From positions 1-30,735 of the forward strand of contig JASFYK010000003.1 of assembly GCA_030055545.1 (NCBI GenBank): DNA of 30,735 nucleotides. The letters run 5' to 3'. The position numbers and the translations under genes were made by a program. Below are positions 6,964-14,428 of the stretch, piece after piece. Position 1 is the stretch's first letter. Every line of letters begins with the position of its first letter. The notes beneath the pieces are model-generated. The model made no database searches, was not told where the DNA came from, and worked only from the letters and a program-made list of their open reading frames with translations. Origin of the DNA: Thermoproteota archaeon (GTDB taxonomy: Archaea > Thermoproteota > Methanomethylicia > Methanomethylicales > Methanomethylicaceae).

Positions 6964-8145
6964 CTATAGGTTCTGCTTCAATATCCTTTGAGTCACTGCC
7001 ATTGCTAGGGATGCGATCAAGGCAAGTATAGCGCCGTACAGGAAGGCATACTGGCTGCCGAAAGACGAGTATATGAAACCTGCCACTATGTTGGTTGGCA
7101 GCGCAACCGCACCGATCGCCATATTGTAGACGCCGTAGGCCGTACCTTTGAATTCCTCCTTGGTTAGGCTGGGTATGACCGCCCGCTGCGAGGTCTCAAC
7201 AGTCCCTTGGTGCAGACCGAAGAGAACTACTCCAGAGAGGAACATCCACGGCTCCGATGAGAGTGCGATTGTTGCAAATGCAGCCAAAAGCAGCAAGTAC
7301 CCTGCTTGCACCGCCCTGATCCGCCCGAACCTGTCTGAGATCTCGCCAGCGGGCAATCCTGAGAAGACATGAAAGATCTGGATGAGGGCATATACCAGCG
7401 CAGTCATTTCGGCTGGTATGCCAACCTCTATGGCTCTGAGCAGAATGAACGCATAGCTGATAGCTGAGGCTGCGTAAAAAGTTGCAGAGACTATGTACAT
7501 AGAAAAGCCCCCGTTCATTATTGCCCTTGCATTCTTCAGCACTGCCCTGTTTGGCTTGGTCTTCGAGGGCGGCTCCTTTACAAAGAGTACGAGTATTGCA
7601 ATCGCTATGGCTCCGGGTATTGCCGTAAAGAGAAATATGCCTCCGTAGCCTAGAGGGATCAGCAGAACGAAGGCTAGCACAGGACCTACTATCGCCCCAA
7701 GCTGATCAAGCGTCCTGTGTATGCCGAAGGATCTGCCTATCCTGCTGTCTGAAGAGTCTGCTATTATTGCGTCCCTCGGTGCGGTTCTCAGCCCTTTGCC
7801 GATGCGATCCCCTATTCTGAGGACGAGGACGTCCGACCAGCTAGTGGCAAACCCCATGATGGGCTTCGTGATGTTTGAGAGCGTATAGCCTATGACCGTG
7901 AGCTTTTTTTTCTTTCCAGTCTTGTCCGCAATTGCGCCTGAAACCAGCTTCAAGAAGGCGGTCATGCTCTCTGCGATCCCCTCTATCGTCCCGACGATCT
8001 CTGGTGTGGCACCAAGTGCTATTACAAGGAACGTCGGGAGCACGGCTACTATTAGTTCGGTACTGATGTCGGTGAAGAAGCTGACCACGCCGAGCAGAAG
8101 GATATTGGAGGAAACTCCGAGCAAGACCTTGTTTTTTGGTTCCAT
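6964..8145 (-). CDS. Major facilitator superfamily transporter
   Basis: This inner-membrane secondary transporter (393 residues) has about 12 hydrophobic helices. The MFS signature between helices 2 and 3 is GAIADKTGKKKK, and its repeat in the C-terminal half is GEISDRFGRIRAVQ. The R-x-G-D-R-x-G-K-G region (VLRIGDRIGKGLRTAPRD) resembles a subgroup of drug/metabolite exporters with an extended cytoplasmic loop, but the substrate is unknown. I chose ATG 8145; a GTG three codons upstream (8154) is possible. It ends with TAG, and a TAA follows only one codon later (AGA between). It is flanked upstream by a long A/T-rich spacer. Confidence 0.9.
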   Translation of the reverse strand: MEPKNKVLLGVSSNILLLGVVSFFTDISTELIVAVLPTFLVIALGATPEIVGTIEGIAESMTAFLKLVSGAIADKTGKKKKLTVIGYTLSNITKPIMGFATSWSDVLVLRIGDRIGKGLRTAPRDAIIADSSDSRIGRSFGIHRTLDQLGAIVGPVLAFVLLIPLGYGGIFLFTAIPGAIAIAILVLFVKEPPSKTKPNRAVLKNARAIMNGGFSMYIVSATFYAASAISYAFILLRAIEVGIPAEMTALVYALIQIFHVFSGLPAGEISDRFGRIRAVQAGYLLLLAAFATIALSSEPWMFLSGVVLFGLHQGTVETSQRAVIPSLTKEEFKGTAYGVYNMAIGAVALPTNIVAGFIYSSFGSQYAFLYGAILALIASLAMAVTQRILKQNL

Positions 8146-8154
8146 CGCTTTCAC

Positions 8155-8317
8155 TTCTCATCGCTTTTATCCTTGTGTTCATAAAGTTTTCTCTTGCATG
8201 CCCCTTAAACGAGCAACCGGTGCTGGGCTGATATGTAAATATATAAAAAAATAATATAAAAAAATAATTATATATAAAAACTAAGTATATACAAAATATA
8301 GAAAAATGAGAATCTAT
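8155..8317. other. A/T-rich intergenic spacer, low complexity
   Basis: Between the MFS start and the purB stop the sequence becomes almost pure A/T from about 8231 to 8310, with repeats of the type ATATAAAAAAATAAT. It contains the MFS promoter and the purB termination zone. I see no gene, tRNA or clear palindrome. Confidence 0.6.
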
Positions 8318-9670
8318 TTATGTATCAACCATTCTTGCAGCCGCAACTGCCCTTTCAACGAGCTCAGAAGCTTTACCTATATAATTCTCGGGCTTGAGAA
8401 GTTCTTCGAGCTCCTTTGCGGTTAGTAATGCCGTCACTTCTTTCATATCTGCCAGCACGTCCTTCAGCCTTCTCCCCTCATTGAATGCCCTGACAGACGC
8501 CTTTCTAAGGGTTTCGTGTGCTGCCTGTCTGCCCATTCCCTTCCTTGCAAGTGCCATCATAACTGCTTCGCTAAGTATTGCTCCCCTTGTCAAGTTCAAG
8601 TTCCTCATCATGTTCTCCGGGAAAACGCGCAGGTTCTTCAGCACCCTCTCCATTGTTGTCAGCATCTCGTCCAGCACTATAAACGATAATGGGATTATGA
8701 AGCGCTCACTGCTCGAATCCGTGAGGTCTCTCTCGTGCCAAAGGGGGATGTTTTCAAGCGCAGGCACCACAAGTCCTCTCATTACCTTGGCGAGCCCAGA
8801 AATCTTCTCGCAGTCGACAGGATTTTGCTTGTGTGGCATCGTGCTGCTTCCTACTTGGGTGCTAGCTTCGAAACCCTCTGCTACCTCGAGTATCTCTGTC
8901 CTCTGTAGGTTCCTGATCTCTGTGGCGATCCTGTCCAGGCTCGAGGCCGTGATTGCGCTCCAACAGACAAACTCTGCAATCCTGTCCCTGCAGACGACCT
9001 GAGTGGATATTTCAGCCGGTTCCAATCCTAGCCTTTTCATCACCTTATTTTCAACCTCGAAAGCCTTCTCGCCTTGGCTTGCCATCGTTCCCACAGCGCC
9101 GCTCAGCTTCCCCACCAGGAGTCTCTTCTCCAGTTCTTTCAGCCGCTGAAGGTTCCTCGCCGTCTCTGCTGCAAATACGGCCATCTTGAAGCCCAGGGTC
9201 ACCGGCACGGCATGCTGCCCGTGTGTCCTACCAACCATCACTAGATTCTTGTGTTCGAGTGCGAGGCTGCAGAGCACGTCCCTCACGGTTTTTAGCTTCG
9301 TTTCCAGTATACTCGAAGCGTCGCGCATTATCAGTGCCCAGCTCGTGTCAACAACATCGTAACTTGTGGCTCCCCAATGGACATACTTCCCGTCTTCACC
9401 GCACTCCTCGGAGAGCACCTCCACCATCGCCATCAGGTCGTGCCTAGTCTTCGCTTCCCTCATTTTCACTTTCTCTGGTGTGACAACGTTCACGTTAGCA
9501 AGTTTGCTTATCCTCTCAGCGCTATCTGATGGGATCTCCCCCAAATCAGCCAAGGCGAGTGCGAGGGCTGCTTCGACGTCGAGATATCTCTGAAGCCTTG
9601 ACCCCTCCTCAAAAAGTACCTTCATCTCCTTGCTCCCATATCTTCCAGTATCAATAGGACATATCGCCAT
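8318..9670 (-). CDS. purB: Adenylosuccinate lyase
   Basis: The enzyme acts twice in purine synthesis: it releases fumarate from SAICAR and from adenylosuccinate. The 450-residue protein has the fumarase/aspartase superfamily signature GSSTMPHKQNP (274-284), the substrate-binding GRTHGQHAVP (147-156, catalytic histidine region), and HWGATSYDVVDT (98-109). This is the archaeal/Bacillus-type short form and is full length. The ATG is preceded by a TATA-like TTTTATAA (minus strand, 9701-9708), giving a short leader. A PurM-like gene occurs at 27401, but no other purine gene is in the window. It ends TAA in A/T-rich DNA. Confidence 0.95.
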   Translation of the reverse strand: MAICPIDTGRYGSKEMKVLFEEGSRLQRYLDVEAALALALADLGEIPSDSAERISKLANVNVVTPEKVKMREAKTRHDLMAMVEVLSEECGEDGKYVHWGATSYDVVDTSWALIMRDASSILETKLKTVRDVLCSLALEHKNLVMVGRTHGQHAVPVTLGFKMAVFAAETARNLQRLKELEKRLLVGKLSGAVGTMASQGEKAFEVENKVMKRLGLEPAEISTQVVCRDRIAEFVCWSAITASSLDRIATEIRNLQRTEILEVAEGFEASTQVGSSTMPHKQNPVDCEKISGLAKVMRGLVVPALENIPLWHERDLTDSSSERFIIPLSFIVLDEMLTTMERVLKNLRVFPENMMRNLNLTRGAILSEAVMMALARKGMGRQAAHETLRKASVRAFNEGRRLKDVLADMKEVTALLTAKELEELLKPENYIGKASELVERAVAAARMVDT

Positions 9671-9700
9671 TTCAATCCCAGTATGGATATTGATCAGGGT

Positions 9701-9708
9701 TTATAAAA
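9701..9708 (-). promoter_or_regulatory. TATA-like box of purB
   Basis: TTTTATAA on the minus strand lies 30 bases before the purB ATG, predicting a transcription start about eight bases before the start codon. Confidence 0.55.
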
Positions 9709-9750
9709 TGGATTGTTTTTCAGATGTAAAAAAAGGAAGGAGGATTTGTT

Positions 9751-10311
9751 TTAGATTAGCGGTGGCCACAGGAACCAAGAGGCGTAACCTGCGAGCTCTG
9801 GAATCGCTGCGAAAACTAGCCCCAGTATCGAGAGCGCTGCGAATATCAGGCAAATGAGCTGGAGTGTGCCGAGCACTTTTGCATTCGCCTTTTCCCACGC
9901 GGCTGGGATCAGTGATAGGAAGATCAGGAACAGCATCAGTAACACAAGAAACAGTGTGGAACTGACGGTTGCATATGCGAACATTAGCGGCAGCGAGAAT
10001 ATGGCGTAGGCTATTGCCATGGGTCCAAGGACCCTCCCGTCCCCTCCCCAGTAGATCATAGTGCCCAACGCCATCCAGAATAGACCAAAGCCTCCGAATG
10101 TCGCAGCGTCTAGGAAGTCAAGGTGCATCGCGAAATAGCCGCTCGCAATCAACTCTGCTATTCCAGCGACCCATATGAACCACGCTGCCTGTCCATTGCC
10201 TAACAGATATCCTTCCTTTGTTTTTATTATGTTGAAGTTACAGAAGATGAGTATCGCAAGCCCTGTGCATAGCCCTAAGAGTCCCAATGCAGCATATATC
10301 ACAAAAGACAT
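9751..10311 (-). CDS. Six-helix membrane protein of GPR1/FUN34/YaaH (acetate/succinate transporter) type
   Basis: This 186-residue integral membrane protein has six predicted helices. The layout resembles the GPR1/FUN34/YaaH family (SatP, acetate uptake): a glycine-rich segment before the third helix (ATFGGFGLFWMALGTMIYWGG), two long hydrophobic helices in the middle, and a late GTLQLICLIFAALSILGLVFAAIPE segment like the family's final pair. The NPAPLGL motif at the N-terminus of true SatP proteins is not seen, so assignment is tentative. It lies 161 bp downstream of mtaA on the same strand but has its own predicted promoter (TATA-like CTTAAATAA, minus strand, about 10342-10350). A TGTACACTTT box precedes that promoter. 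Uptake of acetate as carbon source would fit a methyl-reducing methanogen. Confidence 0.55.
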   Translation of the reverse strand: MSFVIYAALGLLGLCTGLAILIFCNFNIIKTKEGYLLGNGQAAWFIWVAGIAELIASGYFAMHLDFLDAATFGGFGLFWMALGTMIYWGGDGRVLGPMAIAYAIFSLPLMFAYATVSSTLFLVLLMLFLIFLSLIPAAWEKANAKVLGTLQLICLIFAALSILGLVFAAIPELAGYASWFLWPPLI

Positions 10312-10381
10312 ATTATCCCCAAGATTAATATTTAAGTAAATTATTTAAGATTTGTTTTTACAATAATGTACTTTGTAACTG

Positions 10382-10391
10382 AAAGTGTACA
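10382..10391 (-). promoter_or_regulatory. TGTACACTTT box upstream of the YaaH-like gene
   Basis: On the minus strand this reads TGTACACTTT, about 31 bases before a TATA-like element for the 9751-10311 gene. The same ten bases occur in the same orientation before the hydrogenase operon (18765-18774), and a nine-base match occurs before mtaB (18563-18572). On the plus strand TGTACTTT at 10367-10374 forms an imperfect inverted repeat with it. An activator site is inferred. Confidence 0.4.
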
Positions 10392-10472
10392 AATTATTCT
10401 AGATAAAAAATTAACAGAGTTATAATGCCATCGCATTTGGAAGGTATGCGAAGTATGTAAAAATATAAAAAA

Positions 10473-11594
10473 TTATTTTTGGTATTCGTCCCTTGCCTCG
10501 ACCAAAGCTTTGATATTTGCAAGCGGGCTACCTGGTGCAATACCGCAGGCAGGCGCGAGCAAGTCGGTTCCTGCCCTAAGCGCACTGAGGGCCTCCGCCT
10601 TGACCTCCTCTGGCTTGCCTGTGAAAAGCGTCTTCGCGGTCGAGACATTGCCCGCGATCTTAACTGCTTTGGCTGGCTCGCCTGCGCCAGGTCTTGGTCC
10701 TCCGAATCCTCCTCCGAATCCTCCTCCGAATCCTCCTCCGAATCCTCCTCCTGTCCTGAACCCTCCTGCAGGTCTCGCGCCGACCCCCGCTTTTATTACA
10801 TCCTTTGCTTTCGTGATGTCGACCTTGTCCTCAATGCTGATTGCATCGAAACCACACTCCGCCATATCGCCTACTATCGGAAGTGAAGCACCGCAGATAT
10901 GCAGAACTTTCTTTGTCTTGATGTTTTTAGCAAGGTACTGGAGCCTAGATTTAATTGTGGATCTGAATGAGAGCGGGTCGATCAGCTCTGGCGCAGCCGA
11001 AGGCTCGTTGACAGTGATCACATCCGCCCCCGCCTCTGCGATCTTCTCGACATAGGCTATGCTTGCGTCTGTGACCTTGTCCAAAAGCCCTTCGACCTCT
11101 GTCGGCTTCGTCCTCATCATCTTGACAAGCCTCTCTGTTTCCACCAAGTGTCCGCTCAGCGTGAATGGACCCGTTATCCCGACGATTAGTGGGGCGTCTA
11201 TGTTTTCTTTCTTGAGGATCCTGATGGCCTCGAGTACAACTGGTATCCTTCCTTTTTCCAAAAACCCCGCGTCGATCTCGGCAAGAGATGGCGATTCGAA
11301 GGCAGGTGCCCTTATTGAAGGCTGCCTGTTAATGGTTCCCATGTCGACCTTGCATCCGATTGCCTCTGCCTCAACAGTCAGGCAGAAGGGTATCCTGACC
11401 GCCTCAAGACCGACTAGTCTATTTAGCGAAGCTCCGAGTACTGCCATCTTGTTTGGATCGCTGTGGGCTTCTGGCCATGTCGCTCCGACTTTCTGCATGG
11501 CCTCCACAATTCCAACCTGGGTGAAACAAGTGACTGGGACCTTGTCAGCAGGCTGGTCGGAAAGCACATTCAAAACTCTTTCTCTTGCGCTCAT
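10473..11594 (-). CDS. mtaA: Methylcobamide:coenzyme M methyltransferase, with a repeat-encoded Gly-rich insertion
   Basis: MtaA transfers the methyl group from the methylated corrinoid protein (MtaC) to coenzyme M, forming methyl-CoM for methanogenesis. This UroD-fold zinc enzyme is 373 residues from ATG 11594 (SD GGAGAG). Zinc ligands are in place: His232-x-Cys234 in LHICGAS and Cys350 in APACGIAPGSPLANI. Characterised MtaA proteins are about 340 residues; the excess is a Gly/Phe-rich loop at about 273-305, between DITKAKDVI and the IAGNV strand, encoded by a 12-bp tandem repeat. The start could also be ATG 11621. The far longer open frame toward 11948 overlaps the opposite-strand CobW gene and is not used. 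Substrate corrinoid (methanol or methylamine) cannot be separated by sequence alone, so MtaA versus MtbA is context-based. Confidence 0.88.
   Translation of the reverse strand: MSARERVLNVLSDQPADKVPVTCFTQVGIVEAMQKVGATWPEAHSDPNKMAVLGASLNRLVGLEAVRIPFCLTVEAEAIGCKVDMGTINRQPSIRAPAFESPSLAEIDAGFLEKGRIPVVLEAIRILKKENIDAPLIVGITGPFTLSGHLVETERLVKMMRTKPTEVEGLLDKVTDASIAYVEKIAEAGADVITVNEPSAAPELIDPLSFRSTIKSRLQYLAKNIKTKKVLHICGASLPIVGDMAECGFDAISIEDKVDITKAKDVIKAGVGARPAGGFRTGGGFGGGFGGGFGGGFGGPRPGAGEPAKAVKIAGNVSTAKTLFTGKPEEVKAEALSALRAGTDLLAPACGIAPGSPLANIKALVEARDEYQK
10699..10751. repeat. 12-bp tandem repeat inside mtaA
   Basis: About 4.4 nearly identical copies of CCTCCTCCGAAT lie here. They encode repeating GGFG on the minus strand. 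Because the unit is a multiple of three, gain or loss of copies keeps the frame. Identity at the base level points to recent slippage expansion. Confidence 0.9.
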
Positions 11595-11613
11595 CTCTAT
11601 CTCTCCTGTGGTA

Positions 11614-11639
11614 TTATCCATTATTCGCCAAATGGATAA
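11614..11639. promoter_or_regulatory. Inverted repeat D in the mtaA promoter
   Basis: Arms TTATCCATT (11614-11622) and AATGGATAA (11631-11639) are perfect complements separated by eight bases. The arms share the nine-base string ATGGATAAT with operators B and C read toward their genes. The element overlaps the mtaA TATA-like box (CTTTTTA on the minus strand, about 11637-11644) and ends 19 bases before the mtaA start, so it could act as an operator. Confidence 0.5.
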
Positions 11640-11694
11640 AAAGTTTTGGAATGGTTTATAATGTTCCAGTCCGATATAAAAACGGTGAAATCTA

Positions 11695-12744
11695 ATGGTC
11701 CTTCTGGCACAGATCTCGGGCTTTCTGGGGAGTGGCAAGACAAGTTCGATAATAAAGATGGCCACCGAGGCACAAAAGAAAGGCTTGAAGACTGCAGTGA
11801 TTGTAAACGAGATTGGAGATGTTGATGTCGATGGGGAGTTCGTAAAGAGCTCAGGGCTCAAAGCCAAGAGGATTCTTGGTGGATGTATCTGCTGCAGCCT
11901 CGGCGCAGACTTGGTGTCAACAATAAAGATCGTCGTCGAGGAGTTCAATCCAGATGTGATCTTCGTTGAGCCAACGGGGGTGGCTCTCCCCTCGCAGGTG
12001 AAGCGGTTCTTCGTGCAGGCATCTTACCTTGTTCCTGGTCTAGAATTCTCCCCGACTGTTGCGCTCGTCGATGGCGTCAGGTTCCGTTCACTGCTTGCCG
12101 AGTTCAAGGACTTCCTGACTAAACAGGCCCGTGATGCAGAGATCTTGGCATTAACAAAGATCGACAGGATCGACAAGAAGTTTGACCTCCCCCTGATGAT
12201 CTCTGCACTGCGTGAGATGAGACCTGGGACAAGGGTAATTGGCGTTTCATCGGTGACGGGCGAGGGCATGCCTGACCTCCTAGCCGCCGTACTCGGTGAA
12301 AGGATCGAATTGGAGTCTTTGGGGAATGGAGCGAACCCTGCCCAAGACGATTCCGTGGTTGCGTCTGGAGTCGGCAATGCAGACTTTTATGGGATACTAA
12401 GATCAGACAAGGATCTTGATGGCAACGCGATCCGGGCTCTCGTGTCAGAAGTGATCGAGGCGATGGGGAAGAAGTGCGTTGAGAAGACAGGAAGGGTCTT
12501 GGGGCACATCAAGGCGTTCGGCGAGTCGGACGGGAATTGCTTCAAGGCTAGCATGGTCGATCTCGTGACCGGGGTTGAATTTTCCGGAAACCTCCCAAAG
12601 TCCTGGAAGGAGCTCAGGCTCTCTCTATTCATGGCACTCGAGGGATTCGGATCTGAAGATATGGCGTCTCACCTGAAAGAAATTATCAGTGAGACGAGCA
12701 AAAAATATGGGTTATCTGTTGAGGACCTCCACAACCACCATTAG
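11695..12744 (+). CDS. CobW/HypB/UreG-family G3E GTPase, putative metallochaperone
   Basis: The 349-residue cytoplasmic GTPase has P-loop SGFLGSGKTS (8-17), the metal-binding GCICC motif (Cys64, Cys66, Cys67) of the COG0523/CobW group, VEPTGVALPS (91-100) as switch region, and TKID (about 152-155) as the guanine-specificity motif. COG0523 proteins load zinc or cobalt onto target enzymes. Its place beside mtaA, divergent across about 100 bp, suggests it serves zinc delivery to MtaA/MtaB or corrinoid metabolism; that is inference. The C-terminus ends in HNHH, a possible extra metal site. It stops with TAG, overlapping by four bases the end of the convergent UroD-like gene. Confidence 0.85.
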   Translation: MVLLAQISGFLGSGKTSSIIKMATEAQKKGLKTAVIVNEIGDVDVDGEFVKSSGLKAKRILGGCICCSLGADLVSTIKIVVEEFNPDVIFVEPTGVALPSQVKRFFVQASYLVPGLEFSPTVALVDGVRFRSLLAEFKDFLTKQARDAEILALTKIDRIDKKFDLPLMISALREMRPGTRVIGVSSVTGEGMPDLLAAVLGERIELESLGNGANPAQDDSVVASGVGNADFYGILRSDKDLDGNAIRALVSEVIEAMGKKCVEKTGRVLGHIKAFGESDGNCFKASMVDLVTGVEFSGNLPKSWKELRLSLFMALEGFGSEDMASHLKEIISETSKKYGLSVEDLHNHH

Positions 12745-13745
12745 CATTTCTTCAGGAAAGGATCAAGGGTTGAGAGCTTCTCCACGTTATGAGAAGTGAG
12801 GATGAATGGTTCTCCACCATCAGTGCTTACAATCAAATTCTTGGGCACACCTGATGCCAACCTGCCTGCTAAATCCCTGATCCTGTTTTCCTCCTCTTGG
12901 TCGGCAGGAACTTTGAAGTTCCCCATAATAGTGGCTTGGTTAGACAGCATCTCCGAGACCCTTAACAGGTCCGAATCTCTAGAGATGTGGACAGCGTAGC
13001 TCCTTGGAGGCAGTTGGGTCAGGAATTTCATGTTCTTGACATTTTCTTCGAATTGGATGATCGGCACGACCCCTTCTTTCATCATCCCTTCGAGCATGAT
13101 CTTCGTGGTGGGCCACACAATCTTGTCGAAGTAGTAATCCCCCACGATCGCTGGGGTCGCATTCGTGAAGGAAATCCACACCCTGGGCACTTTGCACGAT
13201 TTTGCAAATTCAGCCAGGAACTTCGGATACATCTTGGCTATAATCATCGCCGTGCTGTAGATTTTTTGCTGATCTTTTGCCATGTCCCTCATTGTCTCAT
13301 TGAAGCCTCTGTAGTATGAAATGTAGCCTATTGGCGTTATGCCCATTGCACCGCAGTAGTTTGCTACTCCCCAGTCCTCAGTCTCCTCAACGAAGCCGCT
13401 CACTAAATTCGGTGTCTCAGCTAGCCTCTTCTCCAAATCGACCATGAGGTCATTTTCCTTGTGGATCTTCATTGCGTATTCAACAGGTCCAAAGTCGCTC
13501 AACTCCTCGTAACCATCAATGTCCTTTATTATCTGCATAGGTTCTCTGAGCGAAGGCTTCGAAGGCGTGTAGACCCATCCCGAATCAAAGACAGCCGGAT
13601 GAAGTAGGAATCCATCGAATTTTTTCAATACAGATTCGTTGCTTTTTACAACCTCAACGAATTTTTCCCTCTTGGAAGTGATTACCGGAGCGACCGGGAT
13701 CCTCCCAGTGTTTTCCAGCTTTATTGTCTCTTCTATTATCCCCAT
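12741..13745 (-). CDS. UroD-fold methyltransferase-like protein lacking zinc ligands
   Basis: This 334-residue soluble protein resembles the uroporphyrinogen decarboxylase/MtaA fold in its second half: helix PTTKIMLEGMMKEGVVPIIQFEEN, a DSDLLRVSEML helix, then an IMGNFKVP strand like the GNV strand of MtaA. The zinc-binding H-x-C of MtaA reads Q-x-E here (IIQFEEN), and the terminal Ala-Pro-x-Cys-Gly segment reads VSTDGGEPF, so it should not bind zinc in the MtaA way. It sits between the CobW-type GTPase and ramA and is transcribed with the 198-residue gene (14 bp apart). A regulatory, corrinoid-binding or alternative methyl-transfer role is possible, and function is unknown. Confidence 0.65.
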   Translation of the reverse strand: MGIIEETIKLENTGRIPVAPVITSKREKFVEVVKSNESVLKKFDGFLLHPAVFDSGWVYTPSKPSLREPMQIIKDIDGYEELSDFGPVEYAMKIHKENDLMVDLEKRLAETPNLVSGFVEETEDWGVANYCGAMGITPIGYISYYRGFNETMRDMAKDQQKIYSTAMIIAKMYPKFLAEFAKSCKVPRVWISFTNATPAIVGDYYFDKIVWPTTKIMLEGMMKEGVVPIIQFEENVKNMKFLTQLPPRSYAVHISRDSDLLRVSEMLSNQATIMGNFKVPADQEEENRIRDLAGRLASGVPKNLIVSTDGGEPFILTSHNVEKLSTLDPFLKKC

Positions 13746-13759
13746 CTCAAGTTCACAAA

Positions 13760-14356
13760 TTATAATTTATGAATATTGAAGCCTATAAGGACTACCCCAA
13801 GGTTCTTGTTCGAGACATCGATCCCTTTCTCCCTCAGCCAGTTCTTGAGAAGAACATCAGTGTAGGTTGAGGGCATGCCGAGGACAAGCCCGTGGATCCC
13901 TTCAGGCGCATCAACTCCGACGCTCATCGGAGGTATGAAGACCTTTATCTCGCCTGACATCGCCTTCCTCACACTGTTGGGAGGGAGCTTGTCCTTGAAT
14001 ATGACAAAGCTGTCCCCCAGTAGCATCGCGTTGTGATCATTCCTGTACGTTTCCAAGAGTGACTTGTCCCTGATCTCAACGCCAACCGTGTCGCCGAGAT
14101 AAATCAACTCGACAGGCTCCGGTGGGTATGTATAGTTCTCGTCAGTGAGGGCAGCAAGCAAATGATCCCTTTTCAAAGCCTCTCTGACCCCTGCATTGTA
14201 CTTCAGGAAAAATCCGCCCGTGTTGGCCTCCTCGCACAGCTCCGAAGAGAGGATCTCATTCTTCAGCTCTGTCGGGAGCAGGACCGCATCAATAATCCCT
14301 TTGACATTGATCAGCCTCTCCATGAGGCTGCCAACGATATATTCAAAAGACGACAT
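13760..14356 (-). CDS. Unknown conserved-looking protein, first gene of the UroD-like operon
   Basis: I do not recognise this 198-residue soluble protein. It has a mixed alpha/beta look, few cysteines (one, in SELCEEA near residue 40), a proline-rich turn TYPPEPVE, a YLGDTVGVEI strand, and IPPMSVGVDAPEG in the last third; no membrane segment or signal is seen. It is 72 bp divergent from ramA and 14 bp upstream of the UroD-like gene, so a job in corrinoid-protein methylation or its control is a guess from context. The ATG is the natural start, next to an A/T-rich promoter region. Confidence 0.7.
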   Translation of the reverse strand: MSSFEYIVGSLMERLINVKGIIDAVLLPTELKNEILSSELCEEANTGGFFLKYNAGVREALKRDHLLAALTDENYTYPPEPVELIYLGDTVGVEIRDKSLLETYRNDHNAMLLGDSFVIFKDKLPPNSVRKAMSGEIKVFIPPMSVGVDAPEGIHGLVLGMPSTYTDVLLKNWLREKGIDVSNKNLGVVLIGFNIHKL

Positions 14357-14388
14357 ATTTTTTACAGGTTAAAATAGTATAACATACA

Positions 14389-14395
14389 TTTATAT
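14389..14395 (+). promoter_or_regulatory. TATA-like box of ramA
   Basis: TTTATAT lies 34 bases before the ramA ATG, giving a leader of about ten bases with no strong ribosome site. The short palindrome TCTATTCATAGA follows at about 14395-14406. Confidence 0.45.
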
Positions 14396-14428
14396 CTATT
14401 CATAGAAATAATTACTATAAAAATTGAC

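Noticed and set aside
10699..10751. Short repeats that could suggest a CRISPR array
   Set aside because: Units are contiguous 12-bp copies with no spacers, lying in frame inside mtaA.
10473..11948. A 491-codon frame covering mtaA plus 118 upstream codons
   Set aside because: The extra N-terminus overlaps the opposite-strand CobW gene and is low-complexity; ATG 11594 with its ribosome site gives the normal MtaA start.
12742..12744. A genome in which every TAG encodes pyrrolysine
   Set aside because: TAG also ends CobW and PhoU, with long or unlikely extensions if read through, so general recoding is not supported by this window.
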